This document shows positions 26,283-37,659 of a DNA stretch of 64,000 nucleotides, one piece after another. The stretch comes from Hyperoodon ampullatus (Eukaryota; Chordata; Mammalia; Artiodactyla; Ziphiidae). The stretch's first letter is position 1. Every line of letters starts with the position of its first letter. A program made the translations under genes and the position numbers. The stretch spans positions 248,001 through 312,000 of the forward strand of contig CATKHW010000551.1 of assembly GCA_949752795.1 (NCBI GenBank). Direction: 5' to 3'. The notes beneath the pieces are model-generated. The model made no database searches. It saw nothing but the letters and a program-made list of their open reading frames with translations, and was not told the DNA's origin.

Positions 26283-28018
26283 ATGCATAAAACCAGAGTT
26301 TGATATAAGCCCAGGTACCGTTCCAAAAACCAACTATGGAATAGACAAGATCTACACCTTCCTCAGTGAAAGGGACTCAAAACCCCATATTTCCCGCAGA
26401 GGAATATATCTGACTAGTAAGAATCTTAAAACCTATGTATTGATATGTCTCCGTAAGGGAATCAGTTGTGTCTAGACTGGCATAAACATGGCAGCGAGAA
26501 TCAGCTCAAACCCACTATAAAAAGGAATTTCAAAAACAAAACAAAAAAACTGGGAAATTCTTTACAATTCCTTCAGGGTCTCTGATGAAACCTGGAATGA
26601 CCCTATCTACAATGACAGCTGGATGTGGCATACGGCTGGAAACTTGGGACTGAGAGGATTGGTGAGATTTGGTGATCAAATGCAGACCCTTTAAAGCACA
26701 AATGACAGGCACCCATTCCATGTTTCCCAACTCTCCAGGTTGAAGGGAATATTACTACAGCTATAAAATGTACGGGAAACCTAGAGAACGGACACACTGT
26801 GAATACGAAAGGTTTCTAAAACTCAACGAATAGTCCCTCTCCTGGTGCTCTGGTTTGACTTTCCATCTGCTTTACTATCAACCTCCCAACTTGGAGAGAC
26901 AGCCCCTTTAACCTCCTGGTTCGCACAGGTTGCCAATTTGGCAGAGGATGAAAGGGAAGAAGGAGAACCAATGAGAGAGTAGCTGTTAGGCATTTGGACG
27001 GGCACATATCACTCTAATTTCCCGGCAGGAAGAAGAATTAACCAAAGTCTCAGCCACCCACCGGGAACCACTATAGGTCCTGAAACAAAATTTTGGACTT
27101 GCGGTCAGCTCACAAAAAACGAGTTGAAAAATGGAGCTCAGGGGCACAGCAATTCACAAACAGGCCGAGTAATAAAGGACAAGTATCGTCCAAAAATCTG
27201 TTGAGGGAAGGCAACGAGGCGGACTTGAAAGCGAGGCAGAATAGCAGGAAACTGATTTCAAGAGGTACGTTGGAATCGCCTTTAAAGCACAGGAAGAGGG
27301 GCACAACTTCGACAATGATGCACTTGGCCCAAAAGGGTGTATGCGTTTTCACCTGAATATATTCAGGAGAAAACGCAAACGCCCTTTTTGGCCAAGCAAG
27401 GAAGCGGGCAATGCAAATCGGCACTACAAAGAAGTATCATTTCCCACCGGTCAAAAGGGACATGCACAAATTTGTAGAAACCAGAAAGGCAAGACAGGGC
27501 CTGGAGAACAGGGAGCCTTTTTATGCTGATGGGCGGGATGTAAATTGCCAACTGCCTCTCTGGAGGAATGCATTGTGTTCCATAAAACAAGTAAACAACA
27601 GAGCTACAGAGCCAAGGGCACTTCCAGTCTAGGGAATATACTTTGGGAAAACTGAAAATCAACAAGACAGAGCCACCCCAAAATTTAGGGCTGCACTGCT
27701 TCAAGAACCTCATCTTGAGTACACCTTAAATATCCCTGGAAATATAAAAATTGTTCAAAAAATTGTGGTACTTTCCTAAGATGGAATATTCCTCAGCCAT
27801 GAAATCAATGTCATAAGACCAGGCCAGCAAAATGAGTGGATTCAGGTACGATGATTGTAAGTGAAATAAGTGACACAAAAAAAGAAACTTATCATAAGAT
27901 ATCACTCATGAAGATCCTGTAAACATGGCTACACTTGAACTGAGTTAGGAAAGAGGACAGAGTCTCACATTTAGAAAACACACTTATGCCTGCTTAAGGA
28001 GGAAGGAGAGGTCGGGTG
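26283..28018 (+). repeat. 1.74 kb monomer 16 (B type only in its first ~180 bp)
   Basis: Length 1,736 bp. It opens with the B marker AGCCCAGGTACC but loses B variants after about 26,465. Its second half is more diverged, with CTTTCCTAAGATGG and a 3 bp loss at CCAGGCCAGC. Palindrome 27323-27396 with several mismatches. Confidence 0.93.
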
Positions 28019-29757
28019 ATGCATAAAACCAGAGTTTGATATAAGCACAGGTTCCGTTCCAAAAACCAACTATGGAATAGACAAGACCTACATCTTCCTC
28101 AGTGAAAGGGACTCAAAACCCCATATTTCCCACAGAGGAATATATCTGACTAGTAAGAATCTTTAAACCGATGTACTGATATGTCTCCGAAAGGGAATCA
28201 AGTGTGTCTAGACTGGCATAAACATGGCAGCGAGAATCAGCTCAAACCCACTATAAAAAGGAATTTCAAATACAAAACAAAAAAATGGGAAATTCTTTAC
28301 AATTCCTTCAGGGTCTCTGATGAAACCAGGAATGACCCTATCTACAATGACAGCTGGATGTGGCATAATGCTGGACACTTGGAACTGCGAGTATTGGTGA
28401 GATTGGTTGAACAAATGCAAACCCTTTAAAGCAATAATGCATGGCACCCATTCCATGGGTCCCAACTCTCCAGGTTGAAGGAAATATTACTACAGCTGTA
28501 ACATGTACAGGAAAACTAGAGAATTGACACACTGTGAATACGAAAGGATTCTAAATCTCAACGAACAGTCCCTCGCCTGTTTCTCTGCTTTGACTTTCCA
28601 ACTGCTTTACTATCAATCTCCCAACTTGGAGAGACAGGGCCTTTAACCTCCTGGTTCGCACAGGTTGCCAATTTGGCAGAGGATGAAGGGGAAGAGGGAG
28701 AACCAATGAGAGAGTAGCTGTTAGGCATTTGGACGGGCACATGTCACTGTAATTTCCAGGCAGGAAGAAGAATTAACCAAAGTCTCAGCCACCCACTGGG
28801 AACCAGTATAGATCCTGAACCAAAATTTTGGACTTGCGGTCAGCTCACAAAAAAACGAGTTGAAAAATGGAGCTCAGGGGCACATCAATTCACAAACTGG
28901 CAGAGTAATAAAGGACAACTATCGTCCAAAAATCTGTAGAGGGAAGTCAACGAGGCGGACTTGAAAGCCAGGCTGAATAGCAGGAAACAGATTTCGAGAG
29001 GGACGTTGGATTCACCTTTAAAGCAGAGGAAGAGGGGCACAACTTCGACAGTGACACACTTAGCCAAAAAGGGCGTATGCGTTTTCTCCTGAATATGTTC
29101 AGGAGAAAACTCATACACCATTTTTGACCAAGCAAACAAGCGGGCAACGCAAATCTGCACTACAAAGAAGTATCACTTCCGACCATTCAGAAGGGACATC
29201 CACAAAATGTGTAAAATCTAAAAAGGCAAGAGAGGCCCTGGAGAACACGGATCCTTGTTTCGCTTATGGGAGGGTTGTAAATTGCCAACTGCCTCTCTGG
29301 AGGAGTGCATTGTGTTCCCTAAAACAAGTAAACAACAGAGCTACAGAGCCAAGGGCACTTCCAGTCTAGGGAATATACCTTCGGAAAACTGAAAATCAAT
29401 AAGACACAGCCACCCCAATATTTAGGGCTGCACTGCTTACAAGAACCTCAACTTGGGTACACCATAAATATCCCAGGAAAGATAAAAATGGTTCAAAAAA
29501 TTGTGGTACTTACATACGATGGAATATCCATCAGACATACCATCAATGTAACAAGACCAGTAGCAGCAAAATGACTGGATTCAGGTACGATGATTCTAAG
29601 TGAAATAAGTCACACAGAAAAAGAAACTTATCATAAGATATCACTTATGAAGATACTGTAAACATGGCTACACTTGAACTGAGTTAGGAAAGAGAACAGT
29701 GTCTCACATTTGGAAAACACCCTTATGCCTGCTTAAGGGGGAACGAGAGGTGGGGTG
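28019..29757 (+). repeat. 1.74 kb monomer 17 (edge copy)
   Basis: Length 1,739 bp. Visibly more scattered substitutions than the core. The palindrome at 29059-29132 is centred on GAATATGTTC and its outer pairs are decayed. Confidence 0.94.
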
Positions 29758-31496
29758 ATGCATAAAACCAGAGTTTGATATAAGCACAGGTACCGTTCCA
29801 AAATCCAACTAAGGAATAGACAAGACCTATACCTTCCTCAGAGAAAGGGACTCAAAACCCCATATTTCCAGCAAAGGAATATATCTGACTAGTAAGAATC
29901 TTAATACCTATGTATTGATATGTCTCCGTAAGGGAATCAAGTGTGTCTAGACAGGCATAAACATGTCACCGAGAATCACCTCAAACCCAATATGAAAAGG
30001 AATTTCAAAAACAAAACAAAAAAACAGGAAAATTCTTTACAATTCCTTCAGGGTCTCTGATGAAACCTGGAATGACCCTTTCTACAATGACAGCTGGATG
30101 TGGCATAAGGCTGGACACTTGGGACTGAGAGGATTGGTGAGATTCGGTGAGCAAATGCAGACCCTTTAAAGCAATAATGAATGGCACGCATTCCATGGGT
30201 CCCAACTCTCCAGCTTGAAGGGAATATTACTATAGATATAACATGTAAGGGAAAAATAGAGAATGGACACACTGTGAATATGAAAGGTTTCTAAAACTCA
30301 CCGAATAGTCCCTCTCCTGGTGCTCCGGTTTGTTTTTCCAAGTGGTTTTCTATCAATCTCCCAACTTGGAGAGACAGCCCCTTTAACCTCCTGGTTCTCA
30401 CAGGTTGCCAATTTGGCAGAGGATGAAAGGGAAGAGGGAGAACCAATGAGAGAGTAGCTCTTAGGCATTTCGACGGGCACATGTCACTCTAATTTCCAAG
30501 CAGGAAGAAGAATTAACCAAGCTCTCAGCCACCCATCGGTAACCAGTATAGGTCCTGAACCAAAATTTTGGACTTTTGGTCAGCTCACAAAAAACAAGTT
30601 GAAAAATGGAACTCAGGGGCACAGCAATTCACAAACTGGCAGAGTAGTAAAGGACAACTATTGTCCAAAAATCTGGTGAGGGAAGGCAACGAGGCGGACT
30701 TGAAAGCGAAGCAGAATATCAGGAAACAGATTTCAAGAGGTACGTTGGAATCGCGTTTGAAGCACTGAAAGAGGGGCAAAATTTCAAAAATGATGCACTT
30801 GGCCAAATAGAGCCTAGGCGTTTTCTCCTGAATATATTCAGGAGAAAACGCATAGGCCCTTTTTGACCAAGCAAGCAGGCTGGCAATGAAAATCTGCACA
30901 ACAATGAAGTATCACTTTCCACAGGTCTAAAAGGGACATCTACAAAATGTGTAAAAACAGAAAGGCAAGACAGGCCCTGGAGAACAGGGAGTCTTGTTAT
31001 GCTGATGGGCGGGATGTAAATTGCCACCTGCGTCTCTGGAGGAGTGCATTGTGTTCCCTAAAACAAGTAAACAACAGAGCTACAGAGCCAAGGGCACTTC
31101 CAGTCTAGGGAATATACCTTGGGAAACCTGAAAATCCATAAGACAGAGCCACCCCAAAATTTAGGGCTGCACTGCTTACAAGGACCTCAACTTGGGTACA
31201 CCTTAAATATCCCAGGAAATATAAAAATGGTTCAAAAAATTGTGGTACTTACGTACGATGGATTATCCCTCAGCCATGTAATCAATGGCATAATACCAGT
31301 AGCAGCAAAATGAGTGGATTGAGTTATGATGCTTCTAAGTGAAATAAGTCACACAGAAAAAGAAACTTATATTAAGATATCACTTATGAAGATCCTGTAA
31401 ACATGGCTACACATGAACTCAGTTAGGAAAGAGAACAGAGTCTCACCTTTGGAAAACACTCTGATGCCTGCTTAAGGGGGAATGAGAGGTGGGGTG
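29758..31496 (+). repeat. 1.74 kb monomer 18 (edge copy)
   Basis: Length 1,739 bp, again more diverged than the core. Palindrome 30798-30871: both arms carry a CTAGGCG / CGCATAGG type change relative to the consensus. Confidence 0.94.
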
Positions 31497-31592
31497 ATGC
31501 ATAAAACCAGAGTTTGATATAAGCACAGGAACCGTTCCAAAAACAAACTATGGAATAGACAAGACCTACACCTTCCTCAGTGAAAGGGACTT
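31497..31592 (+). repeat. 1.74 kb monomer 19, truncated after ~96 bp
   Basis: It follows the monomer through AGTGAAAGGGAC and then switches abruptly to the 2.72 kb repeat at about 31,591-31,593 (TTGAGGCATCTGTGAG). Confidence 0.93.
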
Positions 31593-32220
31593 GAGGCATC
31601 TGTGAGTAACCGTGAGCTGAGCCCCAGGCCAGCTGCTGCTGAACTTTTCCCACCCTTCCCAGGTAAAACACGTGAATATGTACAAGGGCTTGAAAGCTTA
31701 GATGAAGGGCCGTGGAGCCACACCAGCAACAGCACGCAGGCCAACTTGGTGCCTGCAGGCCAGCCAGGAATGTCCTGGCCCTGGGTGTTCTTCTGGAAGC
31801 TTTCCATTGCCCTGCCTGAGATACCCCTCCTGTCCCGGCCCCCACTGCTTTTTTCCTTCCTCACCAATGTCCGGAGAGAAATTCCAGCGGAAGGTATGGG
31901 TGACACATCCTCTTCTATACAGGTGGCAGCCTGGCAACTCCTGCAGAAAGTCCAGCAGAGACCCACTCACACCGGGCCACCCACAAAGTCGTGACCCCTC
32001 ACTCACTCCCACCAGCACAGCCCCGTGACTGCTGAGGGGCAGAGAATATGGAGTCAGGCACAGCTTCAGGGGCTATTGCTGCCTGCAGCGCTGTTTATAT
32101 TGACCTCAACCCAGGCACACCTGGGGAGGGAAGCCGGCAGGGTCAGGCTACCCAGGTCAGCTAATCCTCAGCCCTCAGGGAATCACATTGTTGAAAATGG
32201 ACCTCACTAAGGCAGAATAG

Positions 32221-32690
32221 AAGCCAAGGAATAAAAGGGCACAATGCCATTTGCAGCACCGTAGGTGTGTCTAGAGGTAATCATGTGACGTGTAGTAAGT
32301 CCGAAAGTGAAAGACACATATCATATCATATCTCTTATAGGTTTGACCGAATAATGGATACCAGGGCAGATATTTCCAGGGAGAAGGGCAATCACAGATT
32401 CATTCAACAAACTTATGGTTCACCAATGGAAAGGTGTGAGGATTGGATTCATTATGATATTGGGGTTAACAGACATATACAAACACAGGTGACATATATA
32501 ATCACGAAAGACCTACAGAGTACCAAGAGAAGACTACTCAACATTCTGTCATAAGGTACATGGGAAAAGGATGCCAGGAAGAACAGACATATGTATATGT
32601 GTAAAAGAACCACATCTTCCACAACTACAACAAGCCAAGCATTGTAATCTAATTTGCTGTAATAAAAAATAAAAAATTAAATTAAAATAC
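32221..32690 (+). mobile_element. Decayed L1 3'UTR fragment in 2.72 kb unit 1
   Basis: Starts at AATGCCATTTGCAGCA, a standard L1 3'UTR landmark. It continues through diverged versions of the AGTAAGTCAGAAAG, TATGGTTACCA and ATAACCTATAAGGG regions, and ends in ATTGTAATC...AATAAAAAATAAAAAATTAAA, matching the terminal L1 segment and its A-rich tail. Non-coding. Equivalent pieces are at about 34935-35400, 37660-38120, 40380-40850 and 43098-43568. Confidence 0.82.
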
Positions 32691-33058
32691 GAACAAGAAG
32701 TAGTGAGACAAACTTGAGGGGCTTTCTCCTGGCACATTCCATTCTAAATTCCAGTCTAGAACACTACATCCATTGAGGCTCTGTTACCCCAGTAACCAGA
32801 TTTGGTAAGGGAGAACTGCTGCCACCTTGCGGCCGTTTCACACAAGAGCAGCTTTAATCCCAGCGCTAACGGTCAGTTGATATTCAAAATCATTGCAGGC
32901 CTGTAAATGACACCTGCCCTGAAAACAAATTCTGGGTTCATATATCGACCAAAAAATTCAAAGGACGTCCATATTTCAAAACGACAGTTTCAAAAGGCAT
33001 ATTTTACACACATTAGTGTTCGGCTTCTTTTTCTTTCTTTCTTTTTTGTTAAAAAAAA

Positions 33059-34020
33059 CGGGAATGGCAAAAAGCTTCCCTCAGAATGGGCGAAAATATT
33101 TACAAACGAATCAATGGACAAAGGTTTAATCTCCAATATATATAAAGAGCTCATGCAGCTTAATATTAAAAAAACAAACAACCCAATACAAAAATGGGCA
33201 GAAGATCTAAAGAGACGTTTCTTCAAAGAAGACACAGAGATGGCCAAGACGCACATGAAAAGCTGCTCAACATCACTAATTATTAGAGAAATTCAAATCA
33301 AAACTACAATGAGGTATCACCTCACACCTGTTAGATTCGGCATCAACAGAAAATCTACAAACAACAAATTCTGGGGAGGGTGTGGACAAAAGGATCCCTC
33401 TTCCACTAGTGGTGGAAATGTAAATTGATACAGTCACGATGGAGAACAGTATGGAGTTTCCTTAAAAAACCTAGAAATAGAATTAACATATGATCCAGCA
33501 ATCCCAACTCTGGGCATATATCCACAGAAAACCATAAATCAAATAGGCACATTCACCACACTGCTCATTTCAGCACTACTTACAATAGCCAGGTAATGCA
33601 AGCAACCTAAATACCCACAGACAGACGAATGGATAAAGATGTGGTACATATATAAAATGGAATATTACTCTGCCATAAGAAGGAATGAAACTGGGTCATT
33701 TGTAGATACGTCGATGGATCTAGAGACTGTCATACAGAATGAAGTAAGTCAGAAAGAGAAAAACAAATATTGTATATTAATGCATATATATGGAATCTCG
33801 AAAAATGGTACAGATGAACTGGTTTGCAGGGAAGAAATAGAGACACAGAGGTAGAGAACACACGTATGGACACCAAGTGTGGGAAGCCATTGGGTGGTGG
33901 TGGTGGGATGAGTTGGGAGATTGGCATTGACCTGTATACATGTATATGCGTAAAATACATAACTAATAATAACATGCTGTATAAAAAAATAAATAAAATT
34001 AAATTTCAAAATTTTAAAAA
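33059..34020 (+). mobile_element. 5'-truncated L1 (ORF2 C-terminus plus 3'UTR) in 2.72 kb unit 1
   Basis: An open stretch resembles the C-terminal end of L1 ORF2 protein: [60 protein letters not shown], with LTPVR just after. It ends at a stop soon after [12 protein letters not shown] because the frame is lost where intact L1 continues. A typical cetartiodactyl L1 3'UTR follows (GACTGTCATACAGAATGAAG, CAGATGAACTGGTTTGCAGG), closing with CTGTATAAAAAAATAAATAA. It has no reverse transcriptase or endonuclease domain, so it is an inactive remnant. It is distinct from, and less decayed than, the fragment at 32221-32690. Confidence 0.9.
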
Positions 34021-34322
34021 ATAAAATTTAATAATAAAACAGAAAAAAGTTCTTCCCTTCACACAGATGTATTTATATGAATGAATTATTTCCATGCTTA
34101 TATCTATAAATACATAAAAGAGGAATAACATCTAACTTGAACCAAAAAAGAAAAAAAAAAAAACCTGAACCCACCAGTTAGAGAGAGGAAATCTCTATCA
34201 GGGCACTTGCTCCAGCGGTAAACAATTCTGAAATTGATCACAGGTGGGGAATCATCTCCCATAGAGCCAGCAGCCCACTCCTACGCAAGGAGCGTCCTCA
34301 TTGCAAGCCTGGGGTCCATGCC

Positions 34323-37029
34323 GAGGCATCTGTGAGTAACCGTGAGCTGAGCTCCAGGCCAGCTGCTGTTGATCTTTTCCCACCCTTCCCAGGTAAAACA
34401 CCTGAATATGTACAAGGGCTTGAAAGCCTAGAGGAAGGGCCGTGGAGCCACACCAGTGACAGCACGCAGGCCACCTTGGTGCCTGCTGGCCAGTCAGGAA
34501 GGTCCAGTCCCTGGGCGCTCTTCTGGAAGCTTTCCATTGCCCTGCCTGTCCCGGCCCCCACTGCTTTTCTCCTTCCTCACCTCTGTCCGGAGAGAAATTC
34601 CAGCGGAAGGTATGGGTGACACATCCTCTTCTTTACAGGTGGCAGCCTGGCAACTCCTGCAGAAAGTCCAGCAGAGACCCACTCACACTGGGCCACACAC
34701 AAAGCCATGGACCCTCACTCCCTCCCACCAGCACAGCCCCGAGACTGCTGGCGGGGCAGAGAATATGGAGTCAGGCACAGCTTCAGAGGCTATTGCTGCC
34801 TGCAGCACTGTTTATATTGACCTCAACCCAGGCACACCTGGGGAGGGCCGGCCGGCAAGGTCAGGCTACCCAGGTCAGCTAATCCTCAGCCCTCAGGGAA
34901 TCACATTGTTGAAAATGGACCTCGCTAAGGCAGAATAGAAGCCAAGGAATAAAAGGACATGATGCCATTTGCAGCACCGTAGGTGTGTCTAGAGGTAATC
35001 ACGTGACTTGTAGTAAGTCAGAAAGTGAAAGACACATATCATATCTCTTATAGGTGGGACCGAAAAATGGATACCAAGGCAGATATTTCCATGGAGAAGG
35101 GCAATCACAGATTCATTCAACAAACTTATGGTTCACCAATGGAAAGGTGTTAGGATTGGTTTCATTATATTGGGGTTAACAGACATATACAAACACAGGT
35201 GACATATATAATCACCAAAGACCTACAGAATACCAAGAGAAGACTACTCAACATTCTGTCATAAGGTACATGGGAAAAGGATCCCAGGAAGAACAGACAT
35301 ATGTATATGTGTAAAAGAACCACATCTTCCACACCTACAACAAGCCAAACATTGTAATCAAATTTGCTGTAATAAAAAATAAAAAATTAAATTAAAAACA
35401 CGAACAAGAAGTAGTGAAACAAACTTGAGGGGCTTTCTCCTGGCACATTCCATTCTAAATTCCAATCTAGAACACGACTTCCATTGAGGCTCTGTTGCCC
35501 CAGTAACCAGATTTGGTAAGGGAGAACTGCTGCCACCTTGTGGCCGTTTCACACAACAGCAGCTTTAATCCCAGCGCTAATGGTCAGTTGATATTCAAAA
35601 TCATTGCAGGCCTGTAAATGACACCTGCCCTGAAAAAAAATCCTGGGTTCATATATCGACCAAAAAATTCAAAGGACGTCCATATTTCAAAACGACAGTT
35701 TCAAAAGGCATATTTGACACACATTAGTGTTCTGCTTCTTTTTCTTTCTTTCTTTTTTTGTTAAAAAAACGGGAATGGCAAAAAGCTTCCCTCAGAATGG
35801 GCGAAAATATTTGCAAACGAATCAATGGACAAAGGTTTAATCTCCAATATATATAAAGAGCTCATGCAGCTTAATATTAAAAAAACAAACAACCCAATAC
35901 AAAAATGGGCAGAAGATCTAAAGAGACGTTTCTTCAAAGAAGACACAGAGATGGCCAAGACGCACATGAAAAACTGCTCTACATCACTAATTATTAGAGA
36001 AATGCAAATCAAAACTACAATGAGGTATCACCTCACACCTGTTAGAATCGGCATCATCAGAAAATCTACAAACAACAAATTCTGGGGAGGGTGTGGACAA
36101 AAGGATCCCTCTTCCACTAGTTGTGGAAATGTAAATTAATACAGTCACGATGGAGAACAGTATGGAGTTTCCTTAAAAAACCTAGAAATAGAATTACCAT
36201 ATGATCCAGCAATCCCACTTCTGGGCATATACCCAGAGAAAACCATAAATCAAAAAGGCACATTCACCACAATGCTCATTTCAGCACTATTTACAATAGC
36301 CAGGTAATGGAAGCAACCTAAATACCCACAGACAGACGAATGGATAAAGATGTGGTACATATATAAAATGGAATATTACTCAGCCATAAGAAGGAATGAA
36401 ACTGGGTCATTTGTAGAGACGTCGATGGATCTAGAGACTGTCATACAGAATGAAGTAAGTCAGAAAGAGAAAAACAAATATTGTATATTAATGCATATAT
36501 GTGGAACCTAGAAAAATGGTACAGATGAACTGGTTTGCAGGGAAGAAATAGAGACACAGAGGTAGAGATCACACGTATGGACACCAAGTGTGGGAAGCCA
36601 TGGGGTGGTGGTGGTGGGATGAGTTGGGGGATTGGGATTGACCTGTATACATGTATATGCGTAAAATACATAACTAATAATAACCTGCTCTATAAAAAAA
36701 TAAATAAAATTAAATTTCAAAATTTTAAAAAATAAAACTTAAAAATAAAACAGAAAAAAGTTCTTCCCTTCACACAGATGTATTTATATGAATGAATTAT
36801 TTCCATGCTTATATCTATAAATACATAAAAGAGGAAAAAAATCTAACTAGAACCAAAAAAGAAAAAAAAACCTGAACCCACCAGTTAGACAGAGGAAAAC
36901 CCTATCATGGCACTTGCTCCAGCGGTAAACAATTCTGAAATTGGTCAGAGGTGGGGAATCATCTCCCATAGAGCCAGCAGCCCACTCCTACGCAAGGAGC
37001 GTCCTCATTGAAAGGCTGGGGGCCATGCC
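34323..37029 (+). repeat. 2.72 kb unit 2
   Basis: 2,707 bp. The cassette lacks the stretch encoding PEIPLLS and so is shorter. From about 34,960 on, its L1 and spacer sequence is almost identical to unit 3. Confidence 0.95.
35770..36735 (+). mobile_element. 5'-truncated L1 in 2.72 kb unit 2
   Basis: Same ORF2 C-terminal and 3'UTR piece as in unit 1, with the open stretch at 35825-36139. Tail at about 36690-36735. Confidence 0.9.
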
Positions 37030-37038
37030 GAGGCATCT

Positions 37039-37659
37039 GTGAGTAACCGTGAGCTGAGCCCCAGGCCAGCTGCTGTTGAACTTTTCCCACCCTTCCCAGG
37101 TAAAACACCTGAATATGTACAAGGGCTTGAAAGCCTAGAGGCAGGGCCGTGGAGCCACACCAGCGACAGCACGCAGGCCAACTTGGTGCCTGCAGGCCAG
37201 CCAGGAAGGTCTTGGCACTGGGCGCTATTCTGGAAGCTTTCCATTGCCCTGCCTGAGATACCCCTCCTGTCCCGGCCCCCACTGCTTTTTTCCTTCCTCA
37301 CCTCTGTCCAGAGAGAAATTCCAGCGGAAGGTATGGGTGACACATCCTCTTCTTTACAGGTGGCAGCCTGGCAACTCCTGCAGAAAGTCCAGCAGAGACC
37401 CACTCACACCGGGCCACCCACAAAGCCGTGGCCCCTCACTCCCTCCCACCAGCACAGCCCCGAGACTGCTGACGGGACAGAGAATATGGAGTCAGGCACA
37501 GCTTCAGGGGCTATTGCTGCCTGCAGCGCTGTTTATATTGACCTCAACCCAGGCACACCTGGGGAGGGCCGGCCGGCAGGGTCAGGCTACCCAGGTCAGC
37601 TAATCCTCAGCCCTCAGGGAATCACATTGTTGAAAATGGACCTCGCTAAGGCAGAATAG
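37039..37659 (+). other. 206-codon open frame in the GC-rich cassette of unit 3, function unknown
   Basis: Open from an ATG three codons before NRELSPRP to a stop after LKMDLAKAE. The translation is rich in P, S, L and T, with no transmembrane segment, catalytic motif or domain I recognise. The frame is repeated exactly in unit 4 but is broken in unit 5 (stop TAA near 42793), unit 1 and unit 2. Two tracts resemble 3' splice sites: CCACCCTTCCCAG near 37086-37098, directly followed by GTAAAA, and CCTCTTCTTTACAG at 37346-37359. The cassette could be an old exon-bearing or LTR-derived piece. Openness may be chance in GC-rich sequence. Not called as a gene. Confidence 0.3.

Larger units (their letters stand above)
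12840..26465 (+). repeat. Dimeric higher-order repeat domain, ~3,475 bp period, about 4 copies
   Basis: Monomers 9, 11, 13 and 15 share one variant set: AGCAGAGGTACC, GCGAGAACAGCTC with a 2 bp loss, GAGAAAATG, CTGTTGCTCC, CCAACCACCAGGACC, TTTAACGCACAG. Monomers 10, 12 and 14 and the start of 16 share another: AGCCCAGGTACC, GAATCAGGTGTG; 10, 12 and 14 also share TTTCCAATTCC, GATGAAATTTGG and GTAACATGTACAGG. Like monomers sit ~3,475 bp apart (14119, 17596, 21069, 24545; 15857, 19330, 22806, 26283). By eye they are nearly identical over long stretches, whereas neighbouring A and B monomers differ at dozens of sites. The domain begins and ends inside monomers 8 and 16. Confidence 0.92.
1..31592 (+). 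repeat. 1.74 kb macrosatellite array, block 1 (18 full monomers plus a truncated one)
   Basis: Head-to-tail repeats recognised by the recurring phrase ATGCATAAAACCAGAGTTTG at 1, 1739, 3477, 5214, 7193, 8903 (ATTC variant), 10643, 12382, 14119, 15857, 17596, 19330, 21069, 22806, 24545, 26283, 28019, 29758 and 31497. Spacing is 1,734-1,740 bp except for two explained cases: 1,979 bp (SINE insertion) and 1,710 bp (palindrome deletion). Monomer map by offset: 0-~270, tail of an L1 3'UTR ending in an A-rich tract; ~270-1,040, sequence I do not recognise; ~1,040-1,113, inverted repeat; ~1,113-1,738, L1 ORF2 3' end and 3'UTR. L1 sense is the + strand. Many short open frames recur in every copy on both strands because the copies are similar; none looks like a gene. 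The length is near that reported for the common cetacean satellite, but identity was not tested. Confidence 0.97.
31593..34322 (+). repeat. 2.72 kb unit 1
   Basis: 2,730 bp. First unit after the junction with the 1.74 kb array. It is the most diverged of the five full units, with several substitutions that break the cassette open frame. Parts: cassette 31593-32220, L1 3'UTR fragment 32221-32690, spacer to 33058, L1 piece 33059-34020. Confidence 0.93.

Noticed and set aside
1..31592. CENP-B box (TTCG-N4-A-N2-CGGG) in the 1.74 kb monomer as a centromere marker
   Set aside because: By-eye scan of TTCG sites in the monomer (TTCGCACAGG, TTCGACAATG) found none with the required downstream A and CGGG; a centromeric role is not supported from sequence alone.
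32907..33428. 173-codon + strand frame as a separate gene
   Set aside because: Its second half is the L1 ORF2 C-terminus and its first half is spacer that merely happens to be open; the L1 frame is lost shortly afterwards.
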